DNA of 64,000 nt. It comes from Bacteroidaceae bacterium (GTDB taxonomy: Bacteria > Bacteroidota > Bacteroidia > Bacteroidales > Bacteroidaceae). Shown here one piece after another: positions 28,337 through 39,100 of this stretch (within the stretch, counting starts at the first letter, position 1; each line of letters opens with the position of its first letter). The position numbers and the translations under genes are program-made. Under the pieces are notes generated by a model, which saw only the letters and a program-made list of their open reading frames with translations, searched no databases and had not been told where the DNA came from. The DNA lies in contig JAFWXX010000013.1 of NCBI GenBank assembly GCA_017522915.1, positions 1 through 64,000 of the forward strand. The letters are read 5' to 3'.

Positions 28337-29680
28337 ATGAAGAATATTTCATTGAACATCGACAAGGTTACAGGCTTTGTCACACGCGAGCAGATTCTTG
28401 CTCTTGAACCGCAGGTAAAGAACGCACAGAAGGCACTCGAAGAGGGCACATTGCCAGGCAACGACTTCCTCGGCTGGCTTCACTTGCCTACATCAATCAC
28501 TCAGGAGCATCTCGATGATATAAAGGCAACAGCGCAGACACTCCGCGAGAATTGCGAGGTTGTAGTGGTAGCAGGCATTGGCGGAAGCTACCTCGGCGCA
28601 CGTGCCGTCATTGAGGCACTCAGCAACAACTTTGCTGCTCTCATTGGCGACAGCAGCAGCCCTAGGGTGATATTTGCAGGACACAATATCAGCGAGGACT
28701 ACCTTTTCGAGCTTACAGAGTACCTCAAAGGCAAGAAGTTCGGTGTCATCAACATCTCAAAGTCGGGTACAACTACAGAGACAGCTCTTGCATTCCGTCT
28801 TCTCAAGAAGCAGTGCGAGGAGCAGCGCGGCAAGGAGATGGCAAGCAAAGTTATCGTTGCTATCACCGACGCAGTAAAAGGTGCAGCACGCATCACTGCC
28901 GACAAGGAGGGTTACAAGAGTTTCATTATCCCTGACAACGTAGGCGGACGCTTCTCAGTACTCACACCGGTAGGATTGCTTCCTATTGCAGTTGCAGGAT
29001 TCGACGTAGAGGCACTTGTAAACGGAGCACGCGACATGGAGAAGGGGTGTGCCCCGGAGGTACCTTTTGAAGAGAACATCGCAGCGATGTACGCAGCGAC
29101 ACGCAACGCGCTTTATGCAAGCGGCAAGAAGATTGAGATTCTTGTAAACTACCAGCCAAAGCTCCACTTCACATCGGAATGGTGGAAGCAGCTTTACGGC
29201 GAGAGCGAAGGCAAGGAGAACAAGGGCATATTCCCGGCATCGGTTGACTTCACTACCGATCTTCACTCAATGGGACAGTGGATTCAGGAAGGCGAGCGCA
29301 CTATCTTCGAGACAGTGCTTTCAATCGAGAAGCCAAACAGTTCACTCACCGTTCCTAGCGACGAGGAGAACCTCGACGGCCTCAACTTCCTTGCCGGCAA
29401 GCATGTAGATGAGGTAAACAAGATGGCCGAACTGGGCACACAATTGGCACACGTTGACGGCGGTGTTCCTAACATACGCATCTCAATACCGGAGCTGAAC
29501 GCCTACTACATAGGCCAGTTGCTCTACTTCTTTGAGATAGGTTGCGGCATCAGCGGCTATATCCTCGGAGTGAACCCATTCAACCAGCCGGGCGTAGAGG
29601 CATACAAGAAGAACATGTTCGCTCTTCTTGACAAGCCGGGTTATGAGGAGGAGAGCAAGGCTATACGTGCAAGACTCTAA
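28337..29680 (+). CDS. pgi: Glucose-6-phosphate isomerase
   Basis: A 447-residue enzyme interconverting glucose-6-P and fructose-6-P. Its length is that of the shorter bacterial isomerases (about 450 residues), not the 550-residue form of E. coli. Signatures include [42 protein letters not shown] and, near the C-terminus, [14 protein letters not shown] with the catalytic Lys region. Confidence 0.97.
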   Translation: MKNISLNIDKVTGFVTREQILALEPQVKNAQKALEEGTLPGNDFLGWLHLPTSITQEHLDDIKATAQTLRENCEVVVVAGIGGSYLGARAVIEALSNNFAALIGDSSSPRVIFAGHNISEDYLFELTEYLKGKKFGVINISKSGTTTETALAFRLLKKQCEEQRGKEMASKVIVAITDAVKGAARITADKEGYKSFIIPDNVGGRFSVLTPVGLLPIAVAGFDVEALVNGARDMEKGCAPEVPFEENIAAMYAATRNALYASGKKIEILVNYQPKLHFTSEWWKQLYGESEGKENKGIFPASVDFTTDLHSMGQWIQEGERTIFETVLSIEKPNSSLTVPSDEENLDGLNFLAGKHVDEVNKMAELGTQLAHVDGGVPNIRISIPELNAYYIGQLLYFFEIGCGISGYILGVNPFNQPGVEAYKKNMFALLDKPGYEEESKAIRARL

Positions 29681-29712
29681 GAACCGTTATCAGGAATTTT
29701 ATACAGTCTCTA

Positions 29713-30444
29713 ATGGATTACAATAGAGCAATTGAAACATATAAGCAACTGCAAGGCCACAAAGCCTTGCAGTTGCGTGCTGTATTATTCGACATGGACG
29801 GTGTACTGTTTGACTCTATGCCATATCATGCCGACGCATGGTCGAAGGTGATGACCGATGCAGGCTTTGCCTTCAGCCGCGAGGATGTATATATGAACGA
29901 AGGGCGTACAGGTGCCGACACAATCAATACGGCAAGCATGTCCCAGTTCGGCAAGAGTGCTGCAGAGGAGCTTATCGACTCTCTCTGCAAGGCTAAATGC
30001 CGCATATTCGACACATATCCCCCAACTCCGCGCATGCCGGGAGCAATAGAGCTTGTACAGAAAGTCAAGGCTTGCGGACTCACCCCAATGATTGTAACCG
30101 GAAGCGGAACACCAACCCTTCTCGACCGCATACAGAGCAATTTTCCAGGCCTGTTCGACGAGAACCACATCATAAGCAGTTTTCATGTGAAACGCGGCAA
30201 GCCCTACCCCGACCCGTATCTTCTGGCACTGGAGAGAGGCGGTCTTGAACCGCATGAGGCCATTGTTGTGGAGAATGCCCCCCTTGGCGTAACAGCCGGC
30301 GTTGCAGCCGGCCTTTTCACCGTAGCAGCAAACACAGGTCCACTCGACCCACAGGTGCTCACCAATGCCGGTGCAAGCCTTGTATTCCCATCAATCGAAG
30401 CACTCTGTAGCGAATGGGAGAAACTATTTGAAGCGCTGAAATAA
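29713..30444 (+). CDS. HAD-family hydrolase, beta-phosphoglucomutase-like
   Basis: A 243-residue cytoplasmic HAD phosphatase. Motif I is FDMDGVLFDSMPYHADAW (nucleophile Asp near residue 27), motif II TGSGTP, motif III Lys in KRGKPYPDPYL, and motif IV ENAPLGVTAGVAAG. The cap type and the HADAW-like sequence place it in the phosphoglucomutase/sugar-phosphatase branch. The substrate is not determined. Last gene before the insertion sequence. Confidence 0.88.
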   Translation: MDYNRAIETYKQLQGHKALQLRAVLFDMDGVLFDSMPYHADAWSKVMTDAGFAFSREDVYMNEGRTGADTINTASMSQFGKSAAEELIDSLCKAKCRIFDTYPPTPRMPGAIELVQKVKACGLTPMIVTGSGTPTLLDRIQSNFPGLFDENHIISSFHVKRGKPYPDPYLLALERGGLEPHEAIVVENAPLGVTAGVAAGLFTVAANTGPLDPQVLTNAGASLVFPSIEALCSEWEKLFEALK

Positions 30445-30472
30445 GACTTATATACATATTTAAATAGTGATG

Positions 30473-30506
30473 AGGGTGACCCAAAAGTAAGATTGGGTTG
30501 CCCTCT
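30473..30506 (+). terminator. Hairpin in the left end of the IS
   Basis: A 13-bp arm at 30473-30485 pairs with 30494-30506 (11 of 13 Watson-Crick, the rest wobble). It lies directly inside the left end and may stop transcription entering from the HAD gene. Confidence 0.55.
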
Positions 30507-30554
30507 TGCTTATTATTAGTCCAGCTCCTACATTTCTGCAGGATGATAAAAAAT

Positions 30555-30589
30555 ATAGCTATTCCTTTGATAAACATCGGAATAGCTAT
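30555..30589 (+). terminator. Second hairpin before the transposase
   Basis: An exact 11-bp stem (30555-30565 with 30579-30589) is followed by T-rich sequence. Together with the first hairpin it would insulate the transposase from outside promoters. Confidence 0.6.
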
Positions 30590-30659
30590 TGTTTGTTTGG
30601 AGAATATTTACTATCTTTATACTACCACATAAAAAGTTAATAACCTAGTCCCAAACAAC

Positions 30660-32261
30660 ATGACAAAGATAATGCATAAAAATTACAATCAAAACGATTC
30701 TCTCCTTCTTCCTCCCTCTTTGGGTGAACTTATACCTCTTACTCACCCGGTACGTATTGTAAGCGACATTCTGGACAAGTTCGACATCAGTGATATCGAG
30801 TCCACTTACAAGAGTGGCGGCACCAGCAGCTACCACCCCCGTATGCTTCTCAAAGTAGTGGTGTATGCCTATCTATGCAATGTCTATTCGGGCAGAAAGA
30901 TGGAAAAGCTACTGCATGAGAATATCCATTTCATGTGGCTCAGCGGCATGAACAGGCCCGATTTCCGTACAATCAACCGTTTCCGAAGCGAAAGGCTTTC
31001 CGGCGGTCGCCTTGAGGGCGTGTTTACCAAGGTTGTAGAACTGCTTAACAGCGAGGGTCTTGTTTCCCTTAACGTGCAATACATAGACGGCACCAAGATT
31101 GAATCCGTAGCAAACAAGTACACCTTTGTATGGAAAGGCAGCGTCGAGAAGAACAAAGCCAAGCTGGTAAACAAGGTGCGTGAAGTACTGTCTGCCGCAG
31201 AGAGGGAACTTGCGATTGAAGAATCCTCTGAAGCCCCCGAAGAACTGCCACAGGATGAGTTCGAACGTCGTTCAGAGAGGATTCTCTCCAAGATGGACAG
31301 CATGGGAATAAGCAAGGGCAAACAACGTCGATTGGTTGAGAAAACCGTAGCGGACAGTGTCGAGAAGATTAATGAGTACGACCGTCACCTTGAAACCCTT
31401 GGCGAGCGCAACAGCTACAGCAAGACCGATCCCGATGCTACCTTCATGAGGATGAAAGAGGATGCGATGAACAACGGACAGACAAAACCCGGATACAACG
31501 TGCAGGTATCTACAGAGAACCAGTTCATTACCAATTACGGCATATATTGGCGTCCTACAGATACGGGAACCCTTATTGATTATTTGGAGTCATTCAACGA
31601 CAGATACGGCAGACAAAGCACAGAGATTGTAGCAGACTCCGGTTATGGCAGTGAGCAGAACTACAAATACATGTTTGACGGCGGGATGATACCTTATGTA
31701 AAGTACAACATGTTCCACGCAGAGATGAAAAGGAAATACAAGAACAATCCCTTTCTGCCAGACAATATGTATTACAATAAGGAACAAGACTATTATGTAT
31801 GTCCGATGGGACAACACATGGACTTCGCCTATTATAAAAAAGAAAAATCAGAGCTTGGTTACATATCCACTAAACAGGTGTATATGGCAAAGGACTGCTC
31901 AAGATGTCCGCTACGGGGAATGTGCTACAAAGGGAAGGTCGACAGGCGAACCATTGAAGTCAACCACAGGAACAACGCATACAGGGCAAAGGCAAGAGAA
32001 CTGCTTATGAGCGAAGAGGGACTGATGCATAGAAGCAAAAGACCGATAGAGCCTGAAGCGGTCTTCGGAAACATAAAGTTCAATCACGGTTTCAAGCGTT
32101 TCAGACTGAAATCGGCAGAAAAGGTCTCTGTCGAATGGGGACTTGTGGCCATTGCCCACAATCTTAGGAAGTATATTGCCCGAAAAACGGAAAAAAGCAA
32201 CTGTCAAAGACTTTTTATTGCCAATATTGGAGCATATTTGGAATGTTGTCGGGCGGCATGA
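30660..32261 (+). CDS. IS1182-family DDE transposase
   Basis: A 533-residue full-length transposase. The N-terminal domain (about 1-100) has YKSGGTSSYHPRMLLKVVVYAY. The catalytic residues are probably the Asp in YIDGTKIES, the Asp in IVADSGYGSEQ and the Glu in VEWGLVAIAHNLRKY. A central Lys/Glu-rich insertion (about 160-240) and a Cys cluster (CSRCPLRGMCYKG) near residue 420 are typical of the family. No frameshift or stop is seen, so the element may be active. Confidence 0.93.
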   Translation: MTKIMHKNYNQNDSLLLPPSLGELIPLTHPVRIVSDILDKFDISDIESTYKSGGTSSYHPRMLLKVVVYAYLCNVYSGRKMEKLLHENIHFMWLSGMNRPDFRTINRFRSERLSGGRLEGVFTKVVELLNSEGLVSLNVQYIDGTKIESVANKYTFVWKGSVEKNKAKLVNKVREVLSAAERELAIEESSEAPEELPQDEFERRSERILSKMDSMGISKGKQRRLVEKTVADSVEKINEYDRHLETLGERNSYSKTDPDATFMRMKEDAMNNGQTKPGYNVQVSTENQFITNYGIYWRPTDTGTLIDYLESFNDRYGRQSTEIVADSGYGSEQNYKYMFDGGMIPYVKYNMFHAEMKRKYKNNPFLPDNMYYNKEQDYYVCPMGQHMDFAYYKKEKSELGYISTKQVYMAKDCSRCPLRGMCYKGKVDRRTIEVNHRNNAYRAKARELLMSEEGLMHRSKRPIEPEAVFGNIKFNHGFKRFRLKSAEKVSVEWGLVAIAHNLRKYIARKTEKSNCQRLFIANIGAYLECCRAA

Positions 32262-32462
32262 AGGATTTATGCGTACAAAAATGATATTTTTTCGAATTTG
32301 CAGGCAAAAACGGAAAAACCACCGAAAAATGAGACCGAGCCAAAATTACTTTTGACCCGGCCTCATCACTATTTAATACGTTCTTACCATAAATCTCCAT
32401 TAGCTATAGACCAATCTAATGATTTATATTCAGTTACATTGATCGTTATTTTGCTATTTTTT

Positions 32463-32498
32463 CTGAACAAAAATGCGTATATACGCAAAAATATTCAG
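32463..32498 (-). terminator. Terminator of the minus-strand surface-protein cluster
   Basis: The exact palindrome TGCGTATATACGCA (32474-32487), with extra CTGAA/TTCAG arms, is followed on the minus strand by TTTTTG. It lies just after the lipoprotein stop at 32519. Bases 32373-32462 hold nothing recognised. Confidence 0.65.
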
Positions 32499-32518
32499 TA
32501 GGATTATGGAGATTATCA

Positions 32519-33106
32519 TTATTCCGACGTTACAATTCCAAGGTCAAGGGACATTGGAGAGTCCACATCGCCCATATGTTCATCGGGCCGGAACGTGACA
32601 TACGAAGGACTTTGATACATATGCTTGCTCTTTGATGAGTAATACTTGAACGTCAAAGTTTCGTTGTTGCCCGTGCCATATATCAGTGCAACCCATATAT
32701 GGACACTATCTTCTATCTCAAGCCTTTCGGCAATCCCCCTGCACTCCGAAGAACTGAATATTGCAAGTTCATCATTCCAATCTTCCTCAATACCGGCCGA
32801 TGCGGGAATCGACATATAGGCAGTCATGCTATACTCGTACCTGCTGTAGTTATCGACCTTCCATTCAGGTGCCTCAAACGTGGGGTACTCCGGTTCGTCA
32901 GGATCGTCGGGTTCATCAGGGTTGTCCGGGTCGTCAGGGTTATCCGGATTGTCAGGGTCATCGGGGTTATCCGGGTCATCGGGATTGTCGGGGCCCGGAG
33001 GTGTCACTACCGGCGGATTCGGATCGGTCACATCGTCATCGCCACCGCCTCCGCAAGAAGCGATTAAAAACACAAACAGCAATAACAGGAATTTAATCTT
33101 ATTCAT
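32519..33106 (-). CDS. Surface lipoprotein with Pro-Asp/Asn repeat stalk
   Basis: A 195-residue protein with a signal peptide and lipobox FLIASC followed by GGGGDDD, a Bacteroidetes lipoprotein export-like signal for the cell surface. Residues about 30-75 are a repetitive stalk of DNPDDP-type units, coded by near-identical 9-18-bp DNA units. The C-terminal domain (about 80-195) is beta-rich with no known fold. The ATG at 33106 is chosen over one 14 codons upstream because the signal peptide then starts correctly. It lies 4 bases after the giant gene. Confidence 0.78.
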   Translation of the reverse strand: MNKIKFLLLLFVFLIASCGGGGDDDVTDPNPPVVTPPGPDNPDDPDNPDDPDNPDNPDDPDNPDEPDDPDEPEYPTFEAPEWKVDNYSRYEYSMTAYMSIPASAGIEEDWNDELAIFSSSECRGIAERLEIEDSVHIWVALIYGTGNNETLTFKYYSSKSKHMYQSPSYVTFRPDEHMGDVDSPMSLDLGIVTSE

Positions 33107-33110
33107 AAAT

Positions 33111-36100
33111 CTACTTTTTAACAATCTTAATAATATTTGCCCCACCATTTATGGTAACCTTCACAAGATATACACCCGATGAGAGGCCAGCCATACGGTA
33201 TGTTCTTTCGCATCCGCCTTCCATACCGTGCTCTGAATACTCCTTTATCACCAAACCAGCGGTATTATATATTGCTACAGAGAAATCACGTACATCGCGT
33301 TCATTCACATAAATGGTAAGTTCATCGGTCACTATGCTCTGGGGAACATGGAACCTGCTCGTCAGTCCATCCTGTACGAACCTTATCTCCTTAGGCTTGC
33401 CGGTATTGCCCAACACGCGGTTCGGTTCATATGATACCGGGGTTTCGCTGGTAGCGATTACCTCGCCATTGCGCAATACAGAGAAGCTTATGTCGCTCCT
33501 TTCGTCACCTGATACTGTCAGGAAGATATTGTCCGTGCTGCCGACAATAGCACATCCCCTTACACCGTTGCCAGCGTATGCGATGACACTGTCACCCTCA
33601 TGCAGTTCAACACCGGTCGCACGCGCAACGATATTCATATTGTTCGCATACGGATGATGAGCGGTTCTTGCATTTGCGGCATCCTTGACTACTGTTGCCG
33701 GATATTTGAATGTCTGCACTGCGGCATTGTCGGCACGTTTCAGCATATAACCTTTACCCGGGTACAGTTTCTCAAGACTGCCCTCCCAACCATTGCCGGA
33801 GGAGTATATTGCAAATGCATCCTGGGACTTTATCACATCGTCGTCCTGTGCTGAGTAGTCAGCCAATGCTTCCGCAACGCTCAGGCTGCCCATGGGCAGG
33901 TAGGCTATATAATTCCAGCCCGGGCCGACAGGCATATCAGTTTCCATTGGATTGACAGCCTCCCCGACAAGATTCAGTGTCTGCTCCACCGACGAGTGTA
34001 TCATGTACATTCCTGTATTTTCTATTCTGCCGTTGCTTGACAGGGTGCCGACCCAACGGCCTTGTCTGTTCGAATAGGAATCGGTATAAAGGTTGTTCTT
34101 TATCTCGTCACCGACGGCCCATGCTCCACTTTGCAGGGCACTATTCACATTGTTCAGCACACTGTCCTTCATGTTGAATGCAACCCAGTTCCACCCCTTG
34201 TCCAGGACAACACCGGCGGTACTCTGCATTATTCTGTAGACGAATGTTGCTACTTCGCTGGCCTCGCCATAGCTGTTTTCGGCAACAGCCTTTATATTCA
34301 CATCAGCAGCAATAACAATGGGGTCACTGTAGAGAATCCTGGTACCGTTCTCGTCGCATGGGCAACTGTCATCGGTAGTGTACCATATGCTGTACTCATC
34401 CGAAGCGGCAGAAAGGGTGACCTCGGTTCCGCGATAGACCGATGTGCCGGTAGGCAGGGAAGCCGTAGGCATCTCTATCATTTCGTCAACGGGCTCTACC
34501 ACCTTTACATATGCTGTTGCCTTGATGTCGGAACCTTCGACACTGAATGTTATGGCAGATGCTCCCATAAGCTCTCCCACGAGGGCGAATTGCGCTGTTC
34601 CGTCCTCACCGATTACCGCATCGCTCTCTTCCAAAGAAACGATTGCCGCCGATGCTGTTGCAGCATACAGAACCTTACCCTTTGAAGCGTCGGCTGGCAG
34701 CACCGTTACTGTAACCATGGCTGCACCGCCATAAGGCACATCAATGGTATCGCTGACGGCTATCTCCTTTATCTCCTTCTCGACCTTGAACGTCTGCTGG
34801 AAATAATCATTCATGTTCACATCGGCATAACTCTTGACCTTGTTGCTTACAAGCAGGGTTATTTCACCTCCTGACACTGGCTTGTCAAATACAAAACGTG
34901 CTTTTGATGCATACGTATCCTCCTTGCCTTTATATGCAATCTCTTCATTGAGCATAGTAACAACACCAGATAACCTATTGCCCTCACGCACAACATAGAT
35001 ATTATCCTCATTCAGTGAAGCCGGCTGCATATATTTGTCGAACTCAATGACAACACCTTCTTCATAAGCGTGTACATTCTTGACCTCGGGTTGCTTGTTC
35101 TGCACCATAGCAATATTCACCTCGAGCTGAGGAGGAGGAACCGGCAACCACTCGCTGTAAGCAGTCTCATACCCCTCTTTCTCAAACTTCACCTGCCACA
35201 AACCTTGTGGAACATCCCAACGATACATTCCATTTTTATCAGTAAACAATGGGTTTTCCTGAGCATATTCCTCAGCATCCCACAATACAACATTCTCATG
35301 CAAATCTCCGTACATATCTTCTACGATTTCCTTGTAATAGCAAGAAGCCATTACACCCTCTATGCGGTTAGAAGATACACCTTCATAAACGTAGCCAGAT
35401 GGGTCAATGACAGGCGTAAGGGGTGGATTGGAAAAATCATCTTTTTCATCGTTTTCCTTTTTATCGTCTTCCTCATCTTCTTTTTCACAAGAAGAATAAG
35501 ATTTTTTTATATCTGTTACAATATCAATATAACCTTTACAGATTTTTTTTGAGGCATCACAATACCAATCTGAAATTATTTCTTTAGGTGGCTTGCTGTC
35601 AATATAATCACCAACAGCTTCGCTAAAAACTTGACCATAGGCTTCTATTATAGCAGTATTAACAACTTCAGAGGATATTCTTTCACAAATAGAAGCTGAG
35701 TGCTTGAAGAAGATTCCAAGAAAAGATGAGAGACCACTAACTATGGCACCAGCAGCAGAAATTACCACATTTGCAATACCTTTTAAAGAACATCTTAAAC
35801 GTAATTGTTCCTGCTCGTAATCAACAAGATTCTTTAATTTTACGAAATAGTTATTTGTAGAAATCCACCAAGCATTTATAGCATTTAGATGAGAATTATA
35901 AATATCACGATCCTTTATCGTAAAAGTTCCATCATCACACAGAGCATTTAAGTACTCAAATAATTTTTGATAATCTTTATTCCATTTTTCTCTATCTAAA
36001 GTTAGAGTTTTGTACCAAAACTGGATTTCAGGTTGGTTAAGATAATATTCTAAAACAGCTGTACCAATTCCATACGTAGCAGAAAGAATTAAAGGTAAAA

Positions 36101-39100
36101 TCCTCTGTTGACCATTATTATGATGAAAAACAGATGAGCCATTATCAATTATTGAATATGCTTCTTTCTTATTATTGTCCCAAATTGTAAGCTTTGACAT
36201 TGTTCTTGTAGTTTCTACATAAAAACAATAGTCTAATTCATTGTCTATTATATGATACACAACATTGGAAGAAGTGTTTTGAACAACATCGGCATAATCT
36301 TCTATGATAAATTTAAAATACTCCTTATGTTCATAATTATTAGGAGTGATGCTAAAATAAAGCTCTTTTTCATACTCATTTATTAAATCTACTTTACAAT
36401 TTTTGTATGCGCTATCTATTTCATCCAACATTTCATCGAATACTTTTGTAAAATCAGCATCCATATCATCATCATATATAAGAGTTTGCTTGGTATTTAA
36501 ATAATCTACCATCACATTTATAGGCAACTTATCACTGCTACTATATTTTGATTTGGCAACCCAAAGTTGCTTAACTCCATTGTATTGTGCATCAAGACTT
36601 CTTATCGTTCCGTCTGACGCCAGTACTTCAAATTTCACATTTTTTACAACTGAAGTATCTGTGTTTACAAACTCCGCTGTAAAAGTAAATTCATCATTTC
36701 CTGGTACATAAGAATAAGTATTTGTACTATTTTTTCGCTCTATCGGATCGAAAACAACAGTTGTACCACCGTATATCATTGTAACTTTTGATAAAGAAAC
36801 ATAGTTCTTATCAAATTCCAATAGTTTGTTAATAGTCTTAAAAGTTTTGCCATTTAACGAAATAATTTCAGCGCAAATAGAATGGTAAGACCTTGAATAC
36901 GGTTTATACAATTCTACCTTTGATGACCACTGTCCATTAGCAATACTACGTGTTGTTCCAACCAATACTCCATTATCGTATATACGCACCTCACTATCAG
37001 ATGTTGCAACACCATTCACTACAACGGATGTCGAAGATGTGATTTGAGGAACACTAATACCCATAAGTTCTGCTTCAAATAGAGCAGTTCCTATTGGTTG
37101 CTGAATCTCTTGCCCATCAAACATAAATTGAACAAAAGCACTTGGTTTGCATTCTCCTCCTGATGTCGGTATTATGCAAAAACGCACAACATCGTCCATA
37201 TCTACAACATCTACAACAATACGATTTTTTTCAACAGAATAACCACCAGTTCCAGAACCTGTCAATACTGAATTCTCTACAAATTCACATGATTCGGGTA
37301 AATCAAAGACAAGTTTAACATCAGATACTTTGTCGGCATATTTGCTTTTAAAATCAACTTTTGCACGCAATGTAACGTAATTACCGACAGTAACAGATGA
37401 CTTATTTACTGTAAATGACGTATTAGAACCTGTATAATAGAACTTACTATCATCAAAGTCTGGAACATTATCTATAACCAAAAATGTAATTTTTCCACTT
37501 TGTATTGTAACATTATTTTTTACAAAATGAACATCTTCTACAAGTCCTGATTTTTCAAGCTCATCTATATTCAGAATAGAGTTAAAAAAATCGCTACTCT
37601 CCATTGTTACAAGAGTATATGAGGCATCTTTCAAATTACCCAATGTTAACGAAGCTTCGTTATATGTTATTTTTCTCAATAATTCACCTTTGTTGTCATA
37701 TAAAATTCCAACAACTTTGCTTGAAGTACTATTATTATATGCTACTTGCAACTTTCCCCATTCAACAATTGGAAATGTTACATTAATACTATTTATAACA
37801 TCTACAATAACGTCAGCAGTTACATCCTTAAATGCACCATTCCGACTTATTGCAGTAATGCTTAACAAGTCACCTTCTGCAATATCCTCAAGCAACAAGA
37901 TATATGGTGATTGTACCTTAAACCCGGTTATATCTTTTTGTGTAGTCTTGTTATATATTGAATATGAAATATTGCTATAATCATCATATCCGTCTATTGT
38001 TTCTGCAACTTCACCTTCAAAAACACTAGATGTATATGTAAAGTCTGTTTTTACTCTAATTCCGGTAACTTTCTTTAGTTGGATATCATTTAATACATCA
38101 ATATTTTTCAAATCAGCAATTTTAAATTCCTGAGAAATATACTCATTTGCGGCAACAACAATTTCACAAGACGTATAATTAATTGTTGATGAAAAAACAC
38201 CGGAGTTATCAGTCCTTGCAACAACTGATTTTGAATATTTTCCATTAAAGACTTGCGAAATGGTAACGTTTGCATTATACAAAGGCAAACCAGTATCCAA
38301 ATCTTTTACTATTCCCGAAATAACTATCTTTTCAAAAGGTTGTAATTCCAATGATATGTTGTTATTCTCAGAACTAACAGTATGTATAAAATCAAGAGGA
38401 GTCATATATTGCGTTGACAATTCTTTTTCAAGAGACATACTACAACTTATTTTTGAAGTTTCAACAATACCCTTAAGTTCTGAACCTACGCCTAAATATT
38501 TTCCATTTTCATTAAACCATGTTATTGTTGTTTGTGAAGTAACATCAACATTTTCAGGAGTAACAATCTTCACAGAAACATTCCGTGGTTGCAAAAGAGA
38601 ATCAAAAGCAATATTAACGTCATTATCAATAATATTTATATCAAAAATAGTACCTAATACAACGCCCAAGGAATTCTTAACCAAAACATTATACTTAGTA
38701 TCTTTAATAAGGTTAGCAAACGAATACACAGTACGATCAGTGATAACATATTTCAAAACCTGACCACTTGATATGTTATTCAACTCCAATGTCATATTCT
38801 TGTAACGTCCATCACCAGCGTCTGCAGGTAAAGAAACATTCAAGCTGTACGTATCTTCATCAAGTGGCAATATAGTCATGTTTTTCCAGACATCAGCCTC
38901 TCTATAAAGATCCAGTGAAACAAATGGAACACGAACAACCAATCCCGCAGTAGAATCAAATGCTGAAGCACTTAATAAAGGAGGAACTGTTGCGTAACAC
39001 ACAAATTCAGACAAATTATTACAACCGCTAAAAGCCTTATTATTTATTTGTTTAACTGTTGATGGAAGAATTATTTTTGTCAACGCATTCATTCCCTCAA

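Larger units (their letters stand above)
30465..32372 (+). mobile_element. IS1182-family insertion sequence, apparently intact
   Basis: Inverted ends start ATAGTGATGAGG at 30465 and end with its complement at 32372. Counting the flanking TTAA (30461-30464 and 32373-32376) gives 31-bp ends with about 26 matches. TTAA is self-complementary, so it is either a 4-bp target duplication or part of the ends. The element carries one full-length transposase gene and inserts between a housekeeping operon and a surface-protein cluster. Confidence 0.85.

Noticed and set aside
32880-33182. Plus-strand Gly-Ser-rich frame opposite the Pro-Asp stalk
   Set aside because: It is the mirror of a repetitive coding stretch; it has no start context and no domain.
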